From Callaeas wilsoni (Eukaryota; Chordata; Aves; Passeriformes; Callaeidae), in contig VWPU01004432.1 of assembly GCA_013398955.1 (NCBI GenBank), forward strand, positions 1 through 64,000: a DNA stretch of 64,000 bases. Direction: 5' to 3'. The notes beneath the pieces are model-generated. The model had not been told where the DNA came from and made no database searches. It saw only the letters and a list, made by a program, of their open reading frames with translations. Of the stretch, positions 1-13,500 are shown piece by piece. The translations under genes and the position numbers were made by a program. Each line of letters opens with the position of its first letter. Positions within the stretch are counted from its first letter, which is position 1.

Positions 1-2273
1 GTCTCTCAAACCAAGACAACAAAACATATTCCAAGACCTCTATCCTATCACAGTTCTCCTTAGAAACCAAGGTTGAGACCAGCTCTTCAAGACATATTTT
101 TTATAAACAGAGTTTAGTCCTCATCTGAGGGTGGAGGATTTAGAAGGTACTAGAATGGGGGCGTGACTTCACTGAGTATGCTTCTAATTGGGGACTCTCG
201 CTAATTTGCAAAATCCATAAAAATTGTACATGCGTTATGCAGGGGTTCATCTTCGGCATTTTCCACCTGACAAATTGTGCACCTAAGGATCCTTGTATAA
301 AGATAACTCCTTTTAATCATCCTAACTGTGTCTGGCTCATAATTCTAGGACCAGAGAAAAAGGCATAACCCATTTATGATTTATGAACTGTGTCAGTTTT
401 ACCATATAAAGGATTAAAGCCCATAAGATCACTAATATATGAAGACACAAACCCCACTGAAACAGGTCAGTGTTTGTAGGACTAATAGTACAGCTGGTAG
501 AAAGAACATCACTCTCAAGCTAATACATTACTTTTCTGTAACTCCACCTGGTTAGTTTGGGCAATCCAGTCCCAGTTCTTAAATATCTCCAGAAATGTCA
601 TTCACCAGGAGAAGTGGTTGCTTTGATTCACTTTGATGCACTGCCATCTGACTTCTCCAAGGCAGAAACACGATGCAGGGTAAGATGCAAATTGACTCGA
701 GGCTCTATATAAACTGCAAGTTTCAGATTGGAAAAATAAGAAAAAGGCCGTTAAATAGGAAGATATTTTGTTGCATGGTGCCCATGCAGTTTGACATACT
801 GATTGGATGAAGGCAAAAATAAGTCCTACAAGATGCCAGGCAAAATGTCCTGGATGGGACCACTGATGAACCCAGGCGTGATACAGCCCAGTGCTGGACA
901 CGGTTTAGGTTACCCAGTTCCAGAGCATGTGAAGAACAAATGCCTCTGGCCATCTTCACCCTCACACCCCAGTACCTGAGAGAAAAGGAAGCAGCAAGAA
1001 CTTTTGACATCTCAAATATTCCTGTGAAATAACTCCCATTTGTAGTAAATCTGCCTTGCATGGCTCTGTACACTCAGGCTGGGGCTGTGTTACATTGCAT
1101 GAAGCACATCTGTCTCCAAAGCAGATCATTGCCCTTCACAGCACAGCTGGCACTTGCTGCACCAGCAATACCTGAATATCTCTTCTCGACTGTTATGCCT
1201 CCTTGCTTGGTTCATCTCTCCTGCTAAGTAAATTGCAAAGGGAAGAATATCTCACTTTGATTTCTCTGCAGGTATGATCTAAACTCTTTTCATTATGTTA
1301 CTAAATTCTAGAGCCCTGCAAATTGGTTGCCGTGCTTTAAAGCATGAAGATGAGTCTATACTGACTTTACTTTGAAATCAATTCCTCTCAGCTGTTATTG
1401 CTTCTGCCTACATCAAAGTTAGGGTAGAAGCACCAACCCAGACTGACACCTTGGCTCAGCTTCTAGGACTGTGCTAAATCCACAGCAAACTCACTGATGC
1501 TGGGCTGCCAGAGGCACTGCAAGGGGTGTAAGGCACTGCAGAGCTCCCCAAAAACACCTCCGAGCCCAGTGTATAAACCTGCAGTTTCAGGGTCTGAATC
1601 AACCCTTGCCAATACTGTGCTAACAGCAGAGGACTGTTACTGTCCTGTCACTACAGCTTTGAGACTGGAGGAGACAGAAATGGTACATTCAGCCTGTAGG
1701 ACCTGTTGGAGGCCTTGTGCCCCAAACTGGCCAGACTGGTGTCAGCTGGTCATTGCTGAGCAGCACCTGGGCACGGAGAGCAGAGGAATTTCACTTCAGC
1801 GTAGGAACTCCTGCTGCCACTGGGATCGATAGTACCTGTCACTGCCATGGGTGCTGATTCCAAGTGTTTTGAGCTGTCACGCTCTCCCACTCCTTTTAGA
1901 CCAGTTGGAAGGGTATTTTATTTCTTTGCACCTTTGTCCCTAAACATGTGAACCCAGAGCCACAACCTGCATTATAGGAATGGAAAAGGTGCCTCGTGTT
2001 TATCAGTACTGGCTCAAGTTGGCTTTTAGGGGAGATTTAAATACAAGCTCACCACCAGCTGCCCAGCTGAGTCCTCTTCTGAGCTCTGAGGCTAATTTCT
2101 GAAACCACTGAGAGGATTTTACCCAGGGTCTATTAGCCATTTTACAGCAGGAGGTACATTATCATGGAACAACAACTTGCAAGGAAATAGCTCAGATTTA
2201 CAGTGCAACTGAACAGAGTGGGAAATTAAGTAGTCCCAGCTGTAGCTTGAGTAAGTTCCATGTAACAGGAAGC

Positions 2274-2291
2274 AAAAAAAAAAAAAAAAAA
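2274..2291. repeat. Poly(A) run
   Basis: Eighteen consecutive A. No retroposon body was recognised upstream of it. Confidence 0.95.
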
Positions 2292-2727
2292 GTGAAAACT
2301 AAGCAGGAATGGCTCCAGGAAGGTGTGCACGTCTTTCACTCATTTTCCTATTTAATATTAAGAATTGTATATGTTATCCAAATTTTTACCCTAGTCCTAT
2401 GGGTATACAACAAACAGGCTCTAACACGCTATATACATGGATAGAAATATAAATGCATTTGCAACTAATATTGTACAGATATAGAAAATTACAACCTTCT
2501 AAGTGAACAATTCTTTACCAAAATATTTATGTGCTGTTGTTTGTAAGTTTTTACTACTGTGAAATACTACTTAGTCTAGAATACACACAGAAATATCACC
2601 AAGTGTGTGGATCACAGTCCTGCAGTGTCATGAGGATGTGATGCTAAATGCTTATGAGTATTGAAAACTCGGTGAATTGAAAGGTCTGAGTGACAAAACT
2701 CTGGAGCAAAAACCAGAAGGAAGAAAA

Positions 2728-2785
2728 AAAGGGGGGCTGGGGGGGGAACCAACTAACTAACCAACCAACCAAAAAACCAAAAAGA
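2728..2785. repeat. Low-complexity A/G then AACC-type tract
   Basis: A-rich and G-rich runs followed by AACTAACTAACCAACCAACC units. Confidence 0.85.
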
Positions 2786-5700
2786 CACACCCACAAGCTT
2801 TAGTGTAGCAGTTAAAATAAAATAAATCTAAAATGGGAACAATACCAAGCATGTACAGCATCGTGCACTAAAGATTACATTACATGGCTGAGCAATTATT
2901 GTGAAATACTGCCAAGAGCTCTCTACTCTTCCTGTGGTGCCATCTGCATCCTTGGGTAAGGCTCAGGTGGAGATCCCTGCCGGTGGGAGACAGCAGCAGG
3001 AGCACCTGTATTGTGACACGGCTTTCGGGGGCTGTGCTCTCAGCCCAGGCAGGGAGGGGAAATCTCTGTGTGTTGCTTTCCTTTTCCACCTTACAGGACT
3101 CACTGGTGATTCCTAAACTGCTGCAGATCTGGGAATACCCTGCACTGGCAGGGGAGCCAGCAGCTCTTATCTCTACCTGCCTAAAATCATCCAGAAAACA
3201 AGATTCTCTACTGTATAACATCCGAGATTTTATGGCTGCAGCTATGAAGAAAATACCCTCCAGGACAAAGCAGACTGACTAAAACTCAGGTGCGTGTAAC
3301 CAAGGTGCCTTAGTGCAAAGGCATAATCCCTTGACTTCTTGGCACAAGGAAAAGTGTGGCCCACATGTCTCTTTCTATAAAGGAAATCTGGGAACTGGGC
3401 AAAGCTGCTGTGTCCGTGTCAGACGGGAGACCCCTGCCCAGGGCCAGGGAAGCCAGGCAGGAACACACAGTGCCCACTCAAACTCGTGTCCTGCCATCAG
3501 GGATGGATGTTCCCTCCACAGGAAGATGCAGCTTCAAACACGGAACGGCACAAGTCGAGACCACAGCCGCTGTGTGGGACAGTCACAGAGGTCCCAGAAA
3601 GGGCCCCAGCGCTCCCAGTGAATTTGTGGAGATGCCCATTGAGGGATGAGGTGGTATCACACCTGCTTTAGGTCACAGATTTTTTTCCCCAGGGTCTCTG
3701 CATTTCTAAAACCAAGTTCTGTAAGTGGGCAAGTTCTCACTGTTGCTATTACAATATAATTTGCATACAGACCATTAAAAACAAACCCATTGCAAGCTAG
3801 TTACATACATAATATATGAAATTCCTCCACTGCATCTTCATGACCTTGACTGTTGTCTGTCCTGCTTCTCTTAGATGATTTGAATTTGTACAGGAATATT
3901 TTTCATCCTCCAACTATTTTTCCCTGCCTAATACTAAAGCACTAATGCATCTGGGGTCCCAGCATGTAGTTGACATGTGCATCGAAACAAATTTACCCAA
4001 GGCAGAAACAAAATTTTTGATCTGCACATCATATAGAATCTCATCTGCAGTGCCAACTACATGAAGTTAAATACAACAGAGACATTTCTTTTCCAAGTCT
4101 GTGTTCCAAACCTCACTGCACTTACTGCTCCAATTCCAAGCTCTGTACAAGGCAGCAAGCAAACCCTGCACAATTGTCCTCTGGAAATAAGCTCAGTTGT
4201 ATTTAGAGCAAAGGAAAATACCTCTGGGATGAACATGGATAGCTGGATGGAGGGCAATGCCTCTGTGTATTGGTAGTGAGGCTGGCTGTGAAAAGAAGCC
4301 TGATTTGTAATGTGATTGTGTTTGTGAAAATGTTCACTGCAAATGCTGCTTATGTGTGCTGACCCCTTAAATGCAATTACTGACCATGATTACAGCTCAG
4401 ATTGATAATAGGTTGTGTTTAGCCTTCAGGGAAATAATCAAGAACAGAAAACTAGATGGAATTGTGTCATCTTACTGAAAAGTAGTTTGCTTTGGGCTGA
4501 CATAAAATGCTTCTATACATCAACTAACACACCAAGGGAATTTTGGGGGGCAAAAGACTTAATAGGCATTAAGGAAAAACAATTGATCTATATAGGCTAA
4601 AATAAATCCCTCCTAAGTAACCAGAACAGTGTCTAGGCCAGACAAACCCACCATAGTTTTCCTTTTTACTGGGGCAAAATTAGATTCTTTGGCAGAAGAG
4701 CTGAGCAAGTCTGTTCACACGGAGGGTTCCCTCATGGATGGAACACTGTTTGGATCCCAGCACTTGCATCTGCTCTTAGGCTCCATCAGGGCTCCAGCTT
4801 CCAAAGGAGAAGCCGTCCTTTGGGTGGAGTTCCAGATGGACCCTGTTCCCTGCCAGCCTGGCACAAGCTGTGGTGGCACAAACACCGTGACACACACAGG
4901 GCTGCACCTCGCAGGAGTGGTGACGAACATGAACACTGCAGATTATTTACACACAGAGACGTCCCAGAGAGCCTCTGGCAGAAGTCTCCTGTGTCTCTAC
5001 TGAGATTGTTTTGCTTTAAATGTGGTACACCCAACAGTCTCCTGCCTTACCTCTGCCAACTGGGATCCTCCAGAGATGCCAACATTTAAAGCAACAGCAA
5101 GCAGACAAAAAAGCAGAAAGCCTGATTCAAAGACATACCCCTATGATGGCACAGATGTTTTACTCTCATCCCATTCTGATGCTTTGTTGGAAGTCACAGA
5201 ACTTCCTCATCACAGGGAAGACAAAGGCCTGGCTCAGGGCTCTGATAACAGCTCCTCACATGTGGTTCCCAGTACAATAATGCTGTCAATAAAAGTCTGA
5301 AGTGCTTCTGGGTCACAACATTTACCCTGTCAGATTAATGATACACTTGATGCTCTGAAACTCTTAGGAGACAGCAAGGACGAACTTACAAATAAGCACA
5401 ATGGGAGTTAATTCCTGCAGCATGAAAGTATCACCTCAAATTGTAGTTCCACACACAAAGCAGGTATTCTCAAATGCTTGGGATTGCTCATCATGGCAAA
5501 GTATCCACATATGGCAGATAAGAAGCAGCTGGAAGGGAAGAACTTGGCTGCTTATGGGCTTTGCAAGTCAGGGCAATGGTACAAAATGAGGATACCTGGA
5601 TAATGAATTTCCTGTTCACAGTTCGGAGCAGCCCAGTTCCAAAGAAAGAATCCCTCCTACAGAACTGCTGCCAAGAAACCTTGAGTGAATCAGCCTCAGA

Positions 5701-6240
5701 CACATCCTGTCCAGGATACAAGACATATTCTGACAGAAGCTCTGAAACCCACATTGTTAATGACAGGCTTTATTGAAGTCTTTTTCCATTGGTCTCTCCC
5801 TGTGAGACTTTATCCTGGGTCCCAAGGTGTTTCCTATTAGGCAACCATTTAAGCACTGCAAAAATCACTGAAAAAACCCAGCAGGAACTCCTTGGACCAC
5901 ATCTTTCAGATGTTTAAAACATCCTAGTTTAGCTTGGAATCCAATATTCACTATGCCCTTGAAGGATGGATGGGGCCACTCTAAAACATCAATAGTACAG
6001 TCTCTCTGTCATTTAAGCAATTACTTCATTTCTCTTGCTACTGTCTGGAAAATAAATCCTTCAGCAACGGTGAACCTGAGCTTTGTGCTGTATCAGTCAG
6101 GACTTTAATCCTGTTGTTTTCTCATTCAGACTTTACACCTTGCTGCTCTGCATATCACAGTCAAGGTTTATCCCAGAGGTCATTGTTTTAATAAGCATTT
6201 TAAAATCTCTATGAATGGAAAACACTGTATCAAGTGTCAG

Positions 6241-6275
6241 GGTTTTTTTCTCTTTTTTTTTTTTTCTTTTTTAAT
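6241..6275. repeat. T-rich tract
   Basis: A run of T broken by single C and G residues; a simple low-complexity tract. Confidence 0.85.
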
Positions 6276-9200
6276 AAACTGATGCTCTGTTTCTTTAATA
6301 GGTTTAGTTCTCACCAGTGCTCAATTCTTACTCATTTGTTAAGTCTAATTAGTCAGTATTCAAATGTGCCATGCATTAATTTGGCCACTGCTCAAATCCC
6401 ACACAGATTTCATAGCAAAATGGATTATTTGAATTTTAAACACAGTCTGTTCCACCAATTCTGACATACTAAGCAAACTCACAAGCCATTAGGGCCATGA
6501 AATGCCAGTTGACCTAACAGCCTGCAACAGTAGGGAGTGAAAAAGCTATTTATGTTATTAAGTGATGCTCTGAAGTGAGAGCTCACACACTGATCCTGTA
6601 TCGTTTGGTTTCTCCAAGATTTGGGTGAAGCCCACACCCTTGGCTACTCAGCCTCAGCACAGAACTGTTGGCCATCAGACACAGAAGCAGAGCCTCGAGA
6701 TTCCCTGGAGCCAGGGCTCACTCCAGCCTTCTCTGGCTGCAGCCACAGAAGACAGATCATCCTGCCTGCTTCACCTGTTTAATATGATAATTAAGTCATT
6801 TTAGCTAATGGGCTTTAAATACATCTTTTAGGGTAGTCTAGACAACTCCTTAGCATTGTCATCAGAGCAAGGAGGCATCTTCTGTGTTTCTGTGCCAGTT
6901 TGTGTTGGAGGAAAGGCAGAGACTGATCAGAGCTTGAGGCAATCAGCTGAAGACAAACCAAGCCCCCACTGCTCCTCTCACCAACGGGTGCTGCTGTCAG
7001 GTTTACCAGGGCTTTTTACCTTCACTTAAAACACTCAAATTCTCCTTTTAGAGCTGAGGAACAGTTGGATACACCAGCCTTTCCAGGTTCCCCCACTGCC
7101 CCTGGCACACAAATCCGTGGCCATTAGCTTGTCTAGACAGGGATGCTCAGGTGGCAGCGTAGGAAAAGGAAAGTGCATTTGAACAAAAGCGTTAAAGTCT
7201 GCTGTGCCTCTGCTAATGCACTTCGGAGGCACAGCACAGCCACTGTCCCTTCAGCCAGCCTGGACGAGGCCACAGGGACTCTGGGATCTGGGCTGAGCAT
7301 TCAGCTTACATTTCCTAGAACTGCAAGAGCTTTGTCGTAATTCAGCAGGACAGCACCTTCCAAACACAGCAGCTCGTGAAATAAATGTTTCAGGGTTCAA
7401 ATCAAGGTTAGCCTGACTCCTTTGGCAACACTTCTTCCTCCAAATAAGTGCAGAAATTACAGGAGAAAAGCAAGTCCACCCAAACCGTGGCCACAATCCA
7501 GGACAAGAATGATTAATAAAATCACCTTAAGGTGAAAAAACACAGACTGCCAAGATCTTGGTAAATAACAAGCTCTGTAATTCCACCTCTGAAGCTTCCA
7601 TAGAGCAGCAGTGTTCAGAAATGTGATAGTATCCTCATACTGGGCACCAGCAAGTGAAAGGCAACCTTCCAGCTCTGCCTCTGTACACAGGGTGAGAAAA
7701 AAACAAAGGACAAGAGCAAAGTGGGGTTGTTTGGCTGCTGTAGTTTTTAAGCATCACTGACTTGATTGTTCTTCTCAAAATGAACATGGGACCAGGTAGA
7801 GAAGGGACTTGGCAAATCATCCACAAAACTTTTCACAACACTGCCTTGGCAATGGGATCAGTTCCATCTATCAGCATGATGAGAAAACTGATGAACTTCT
7901 TCAGGTTTTACAGACCCAGAGATGAGCAAATAAAGGATTTCTCTTTTAGTCCAATAGTGAAATTGCACATACATATGAGAAACTGGGGGGGTTGGAGGGA
8001 CAAATTTTCAGAGTGGGGAGGTATAGAGACAGATTTGCTTTGGGATAAGTGACTTTTTCAGGTGCATAGAAAGAGCCTGTAGCTTTTGACTGAAGAGCTT
8101 TCCAGCCCAAATGAAGTATTTTACTTTGCCTTTGTAATATGCAAGACTTATATAATTTGAAAATTTTTTTCCCCCATTTCGAACTTTATATTTGTTAAGT
8201 AAAAGTCAGTTTTTCAACTGGCAGTCTTGGGGAAAAATGCTTTGGTATTTAATAAGTGCTGTCCTTTATCCTTTTGAGTTAAAATTATTTGCAAACTGCT
8301 TCAAAGGCCGGCAGAGCTGGTCAGGCATGTGGTGCTGAGCACAGCCAGTGTTTCTCATTGCAGTCCCAGTCGTCTGGGATTAAGGCACAGTGTAGCACGG
8401 ACACACTTTGTGTCTGATAACGTTTTTTAAGTTATCAAGGACTTTGAACACTCAGTATCTAAGGACACTCTTGCAGTTCCTGGTTTTGTCTGCTTTAAAA
8501 CTTCTGGTCAGCACAACAGGATTAAAGAAGCCTGAATTTGAGAGGAATGACAGAGAATGGCTAAAGCTCCCTGTGTTTGAATGCACCCCATTGTGTCTTT
8601 CCTGTCCAGGATTTTCCACAACTGTCTTTCCAGCACGGTCTTTATCTGGATATAATTGAGCTGGTAAGTGGCAAAGAAGAACCTGAAGAGCTCTGATCAC
8701 TGCAGCAGAGATTAAACTGAAGCTATTGTATCACAGGCCACCGGGTTTTCTTCCCCTCCGTGCTGGATGCAAACACTTCGCTAATGAGTGAAAGCCCGAC
8801 TTCTGTTCACAGGGAGAGAAGTCACCAAGGGTTTGGTGGGCATTTCCAAGAAATGGACAGGGCCAAGACAACAGAGCCATCACTTTGTGGTGCTGCTGTT
8901 CCTGACTGAGAGCAGCTTTGCACTGACCCAGAAGATGGGACTGGGAGCAAGTCCCTGAGTTACTGCACCTTCCTGAGCTCCACATTCACTCCTCTGTGCA
9001 TGGCTGAGGCACAACCCGCAGCTCTCCCCTCAGCACCACTCTGAGCTGCTCCAGGATCGATTTCCCCTCGAACTGCAGGGGAAAATGCATCTTTCAGGGC
9101 AGAAGAGAGACTTGTGAGAAGTCCTTGGGGGACTCTGAAATGCACAGAATGCAGTGGCTGTGAGCAGCTGCCCGGGCAGCCCCTAGAGCCCTTTTTGGAC

Positions 9201-10423
9201 ACCTCATGGGCACTGGGCTGACCCACGGGCTCCCCACTGCTGCTGCTGCCCCACAACAGCCGGCCCTGCGCTCCCACCTCACCTCTGCCCAAGGAGCAGC
9301 TCCCCGGAATCACAGGCACTCTCACCTTCAGAAACACCAGGTTTTCCCCACTCTCTGCCTATCAAGAAGCATTTGGAAATGCTGATAGAAGCAAAAGGGA
9401 AAAAAAATCTTTCCCTTCAGAATAATCCTGACAGGAGCCCTCTGTGTCTCCCCCTGAGAAGGATTCATTTTGTGTTACACTCAACAGCTGGGGAACCACA
9501 CAGTGCAACAGGCAGAGGCAACAAGCAACACCCTCCACGACTTAGACACTTCCAAGCTTCCACGCTGTTCCCAGAGCTGCAGAAGATCTGCCTCTCAATG
9601 CATCCACCATCCACATCCCATCTGGAAGCCTGTGGGAAGCAGAGGCAGACAGTCAATTTGACTGCCACTCACTCAGACAAATCAGTGCCAAAATTACTCC
9701 AGAGCTTAGATTTCTAAACTGTTTTCTCCGTTGTCACCAAACCTACTTTTCAAGCAAGACTTGCCAAGGCTTCAAATCTTAACCAAACTAATCAATCTAA
9801 ATGATGAAATTGGAAAAAACAGAAACTGAAGAAATCTTATAAAGCACAAAGCTGTTCTACCACACAGGCAGATAAGGCCACAGGTATAGGAAATACACTT
9901 TGCTGTCTGAAGGGGAAAAATGATGAGCTATGGGATGTGTTTTTCAATGGAAGATCAAGTTTCCATTACCCTTGTCATTCATAGGTCAAAGTCATCAAAA
10001 CTCTACAGCAAAAAGGAAAGAGATGCACCTGTGCTACCAGAGAGTGAAAGATAAGGACAAAGACAGAAAATCAGAGACAGAGAGGCCTTTGACATTCCTC
10101 AGGAGAGAAAGGCTTTTTTGTGGATTTAAATTAAAACTGTGCAAAGAGAGCACTTTGCTGGTAAGCAAAGACGGATGGCTGCCATTAGCATGAACAAACT
10201 TGTCTGACACATTTTGTCTGCGACCCTTTGCTGTGACAGGGAAAGCAGAACCTCGCCAGATTGTTGTGGCTAAAAAATTATAAATCACCAGAAGAGTGAA
10301 ATGAAGTGATTTAAAACAATGTTTTTAAATCCACTTACCATTAAGGATTCAACACCAACACATATTTCCTTTATAGAAATAGGGAAAAATTCTGCAGGCA
10401 AAATCTTCTTGCCCAACTTAACG

Positions 10424-10565
10424 TATTGGATTTGCATAGCAAGGTTTTGGTAGCAGGGGTACAGGACGGCTTCTGTGAGAAGCTGCTGGAGAGTTACCGT
10501 GTCTGAGGGAGCCAACAGCAGCGGGCTCCAAGATGGACCCACCACTGGCCCAGGCTGAGGCAAAC
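10424..10565 (+). mobile_element. Fragment of a related ERV LTR
   Basis: From TATTGGATTTGC onward the sequence matches the start of passerine ERV LTRs in plus sense: AAGGTTTTGGTAGCAGGGGT, then CTTCTGTGAGAAGCTGCTGG and a segment GGGCTCCAAGATGG. It shares the (C/T)TTCTGNGAGAAGCT word with the larger LTR. Only the first 140 bases or so remain. Assignment rests on recognition of the family, not on an alignment. Confidence 0.5.
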
Positions 10566-13500
10566 AGGCTCACATGCAGCACGGCGTTTGAGCCAATACA
10601 TTGGGTACCAGCAAAGGGCATGGGATGTCCCTGGTCCATATTGCTTCCACACTGAGCAGCAGAGCAGGCAGGAGCAGGACAGTGATGGGTGCAGGCCTGG
10701 CCAGGAACAATGACTCCTCTGCATTTTCCATGACCTTCTCAGCCTTTGGACTCCATGGCAGCTGCTGACTTAGCAGGCCAGCCACTGCCAGGTACCAGAA
10801 GGATTTACACTCCCAAGCTAGCTGCTTCTCTCTTCCACAACAACAGCAGCATTATCTCCCAAACTGAATTTGCCCAGCAGTCCAGCCTGGGTCTAACACC
10901 GTATCCTGTATGTGGCAGTCCAGCATTTCATTGCCAACACACTCCTTAACCCCTCCAGCATGCTTAATGATGAATGAAGCACCACATTTGTTCTCAGTAG
11001 TTAAACACTTGAGGCAGATACTGCATGACATGAGCGATGAGGGTGTATTGAACTTGTACCAGGCCACAGCTTTCCCCTGTTTGCATGGCCAGGTGTGCGA
11101 TAGAGGTGTCCAGCACATACCACATCAGCATGATTTAATGGTAATTTAATGGAGTTCCCATCAGTGTGGTGCAATCCTGGAGCGCAGCCTTTCCCGAAGA
11201 GAGGAGAGCAGAGACAGGCTCAGATAAGCATGTTTCAGAAGGAAACAGGAGTATTTCCCCCTAACTTTGCTCTTTAAATGTGTGTGAAGGCATAAACCCT
11301 TGGTGCTCTGGAGGAGGACAGCTGTTCCTCCTGTGCCACAGGTGCCTGTTCCTTAGGGAACACCCTGGTACCTCTCCAGCTTCCTGCTGGGCAGTCTGCT
11401 CCGTTCATGCCTGCTGCTGTTCCCTTCAGGGCAGCACTCGGGACGCTCCCTCTGCAGCGAGGGCACGATGGGCACGAGCTCTGGCTACAGCCCCCAGCCC
11501 CTCAGCCCAGCGGGCACCGTCTGCCCAGCGCTGCCGGGCGGCACCTCCGGAGAGGGGCTTGGCTGGAGAACTGCCACTGCCAAACCCCTCAGGAACACAG
11601 CCACAGAGTCTGAGGAAGGTGGAAGTTTAACAGTAATGGGAGAAAAGCTCAGGACTATCCAGATATTCCAGTGCTCTGGAAGTCAAAGATCAAAAAAAAA
11701 TACCTGCATTGTATTAGAAGTGTTAGCTCAGCTGGGTCTTGTGTGACACTGAAGTGAATCATCGGTGTTACCATGACAAATTACCAGCAACTCTAGATTG
11801 TTAATTCTCCTTAAGGTCTCAAATGTCCATGGGTGATGGATATGACCCCAGATCCACTTTATGCAGGGGTTAAAACCATCTTTCACCCATAAGCTAATCT
11901 CAGAAAGCTAAACCAAAAATTTATAGAAAAAAGTTTTGATTAAATCCAACAGACAAATCCACAAGAATGATGTGCTGAGCTGTGCTCTACAATGAGCCCC
12001 TCCCTTCCCAAGCAGAGCTTTTCAATAACTGTGAAAATTCCTGAAATCTATTTTTTTTTTTTAAATTATTAAGATGTTGTCCAGGAAATAACATTTAAAG
12101 CTGATGTCAGACACTGGAGTTGTTTGGATTGCTTCTGAAACAGCCTCATGCAGCAGAATCCGGTATTTTGGCAGTCAGCAGTAACAGGTATTACATGAGA
12201 GCTCAGAAATCAGTTCTTTCCTGTGATCTCATCCCCCTGATGAACAAACCCTTTAATTAACCAAGCAGTGCAGTTGGCTCACTCCTGTAGCAGCACCACT
12301 CACTGATTGTGTGAAGAGAAGCTGCTGCAGAGAGGATGAGTCCATTAAAGAAAAAGTACCCTGCAACCTTTCAGGGAGATTATACAACTGCATCAAGATT
12401 AAATTGACATTAATCCAATTCTCATTTCACTGTTTGCCAGTCAAAACTCATGTGTGACATGGAAGAGTCTCTTTACTTTTTAACCAAACTCTGGAATGCA
12501 AATTCAATTTTTATTTTGTCTTTGGTCTAACCTTAGAGTAAGTCTGCAAAAGTCATTCTTTCAGGTTTTAATTCGCTGGTGCTCTCCTGAGGCACTGCCA
12601 GGCGCTGGGGTCTGGACGGTGCTACTGCTCTGCTCCCCAAGAGCTTCACCAACACAGAGCCATTGGTTTCCTCCCTGTGCACTGGGGATTCCTGAGACAC
12701 CTTCCAGCTCCCTTCCCCAGCCCCAGGTTTGTGTCAGCAGGGACTTTTCAGCCAGTGCTGAAGCTGAGCAAAGACCACGCTCAGAGAGGGCTGTGGCTGC
12801 GGGCCGAGCTCGCGCTGTTCTCTGCAGCTTCTTCCCTCTTGCTCTGGAGCTCAGAGCGCAGCCTGGGCAGTGAGAGCAGCACTGACAGCTCCATCAGCGT
12901 GGCAGAACCTCAGCAAGGTTGGCACCAGCCCTTCACCCCAGCCCCAATGAAGGTGCCACCGCAGCCTGCTGTGGGGGGAACGGTACCCAGCTCATTTTGG
13001 GAGCCATCAGCTTCTGTTTTGCCCTCTTTTTGAAACCAACGTGAATGTGACCAGTAGGGAGTTGTCAAACCTTCAATATTTAATTTGGGGCACTATGATA
13101 AGACTCATAATTAAGCTGGATCCAGGGCAAAGTAATTAAAAACATGACTGGGAAATGGTCCTACTCGCATCTGCCTCAGGCACCTTAATCTGCCGCAGAA
13201 ACACGTCAGCGCCCTCCCTGCGGGATTCAGAGTGTGAGCGACCCTCCTCAGCAGCACATGAGTGGAGATTTTGAAGTTGCAAAAGCTACACGAATGCCAG
13301 AGGGAATCTTTTTGTTCATCCTGATGGCATTCACTGCAGGGATTATCGCTAGGAACGCAAATGAGGCGAGCATGGGTGCAGTGACAGTTTGTAATCTATG
13401 CCCGTCTTTACATCACCTCTCTGCCCAGAACAGCCCTGCTGCCTGTGTCCTGTCTGATAGCAGCAGCAGCTCTCAGTCTTCTCTTTTAATCTACACAGTC

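Larger units (their letters stand above)
1..10423. other. Gene desert, nothing recognised
   Basis: About 10 kb with only short chance frames (none over 125 codons), simple tracts and no retroposon tail I can identify. A somewhat GC-richer patch at 8.96-9.34 kb holds a 125-codon minus frame of low-complexity composition that I do not accept as coding. Coding exons shorter than about 60 codons could have been missed. Confidence 0.5.

Noticed and set aside
2274..2291. Tail of a processed pseudogene or retroposon
   Set aside because: No coding or retroposon body could be recognised next to the poly(A) run on either side.
8960..9337. 125-codon minus-strand frame
   Set aside because: Gly/Ser/Ala-rich composition, overlapping frames on both strands, no domain and no consensus splice context.
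12496..13033. Two overlapping frames of about 120 codons
   Set aside because: Different frames of the same GC-richer patch; neither shows a motif, and ends do not coincide with splice sites.
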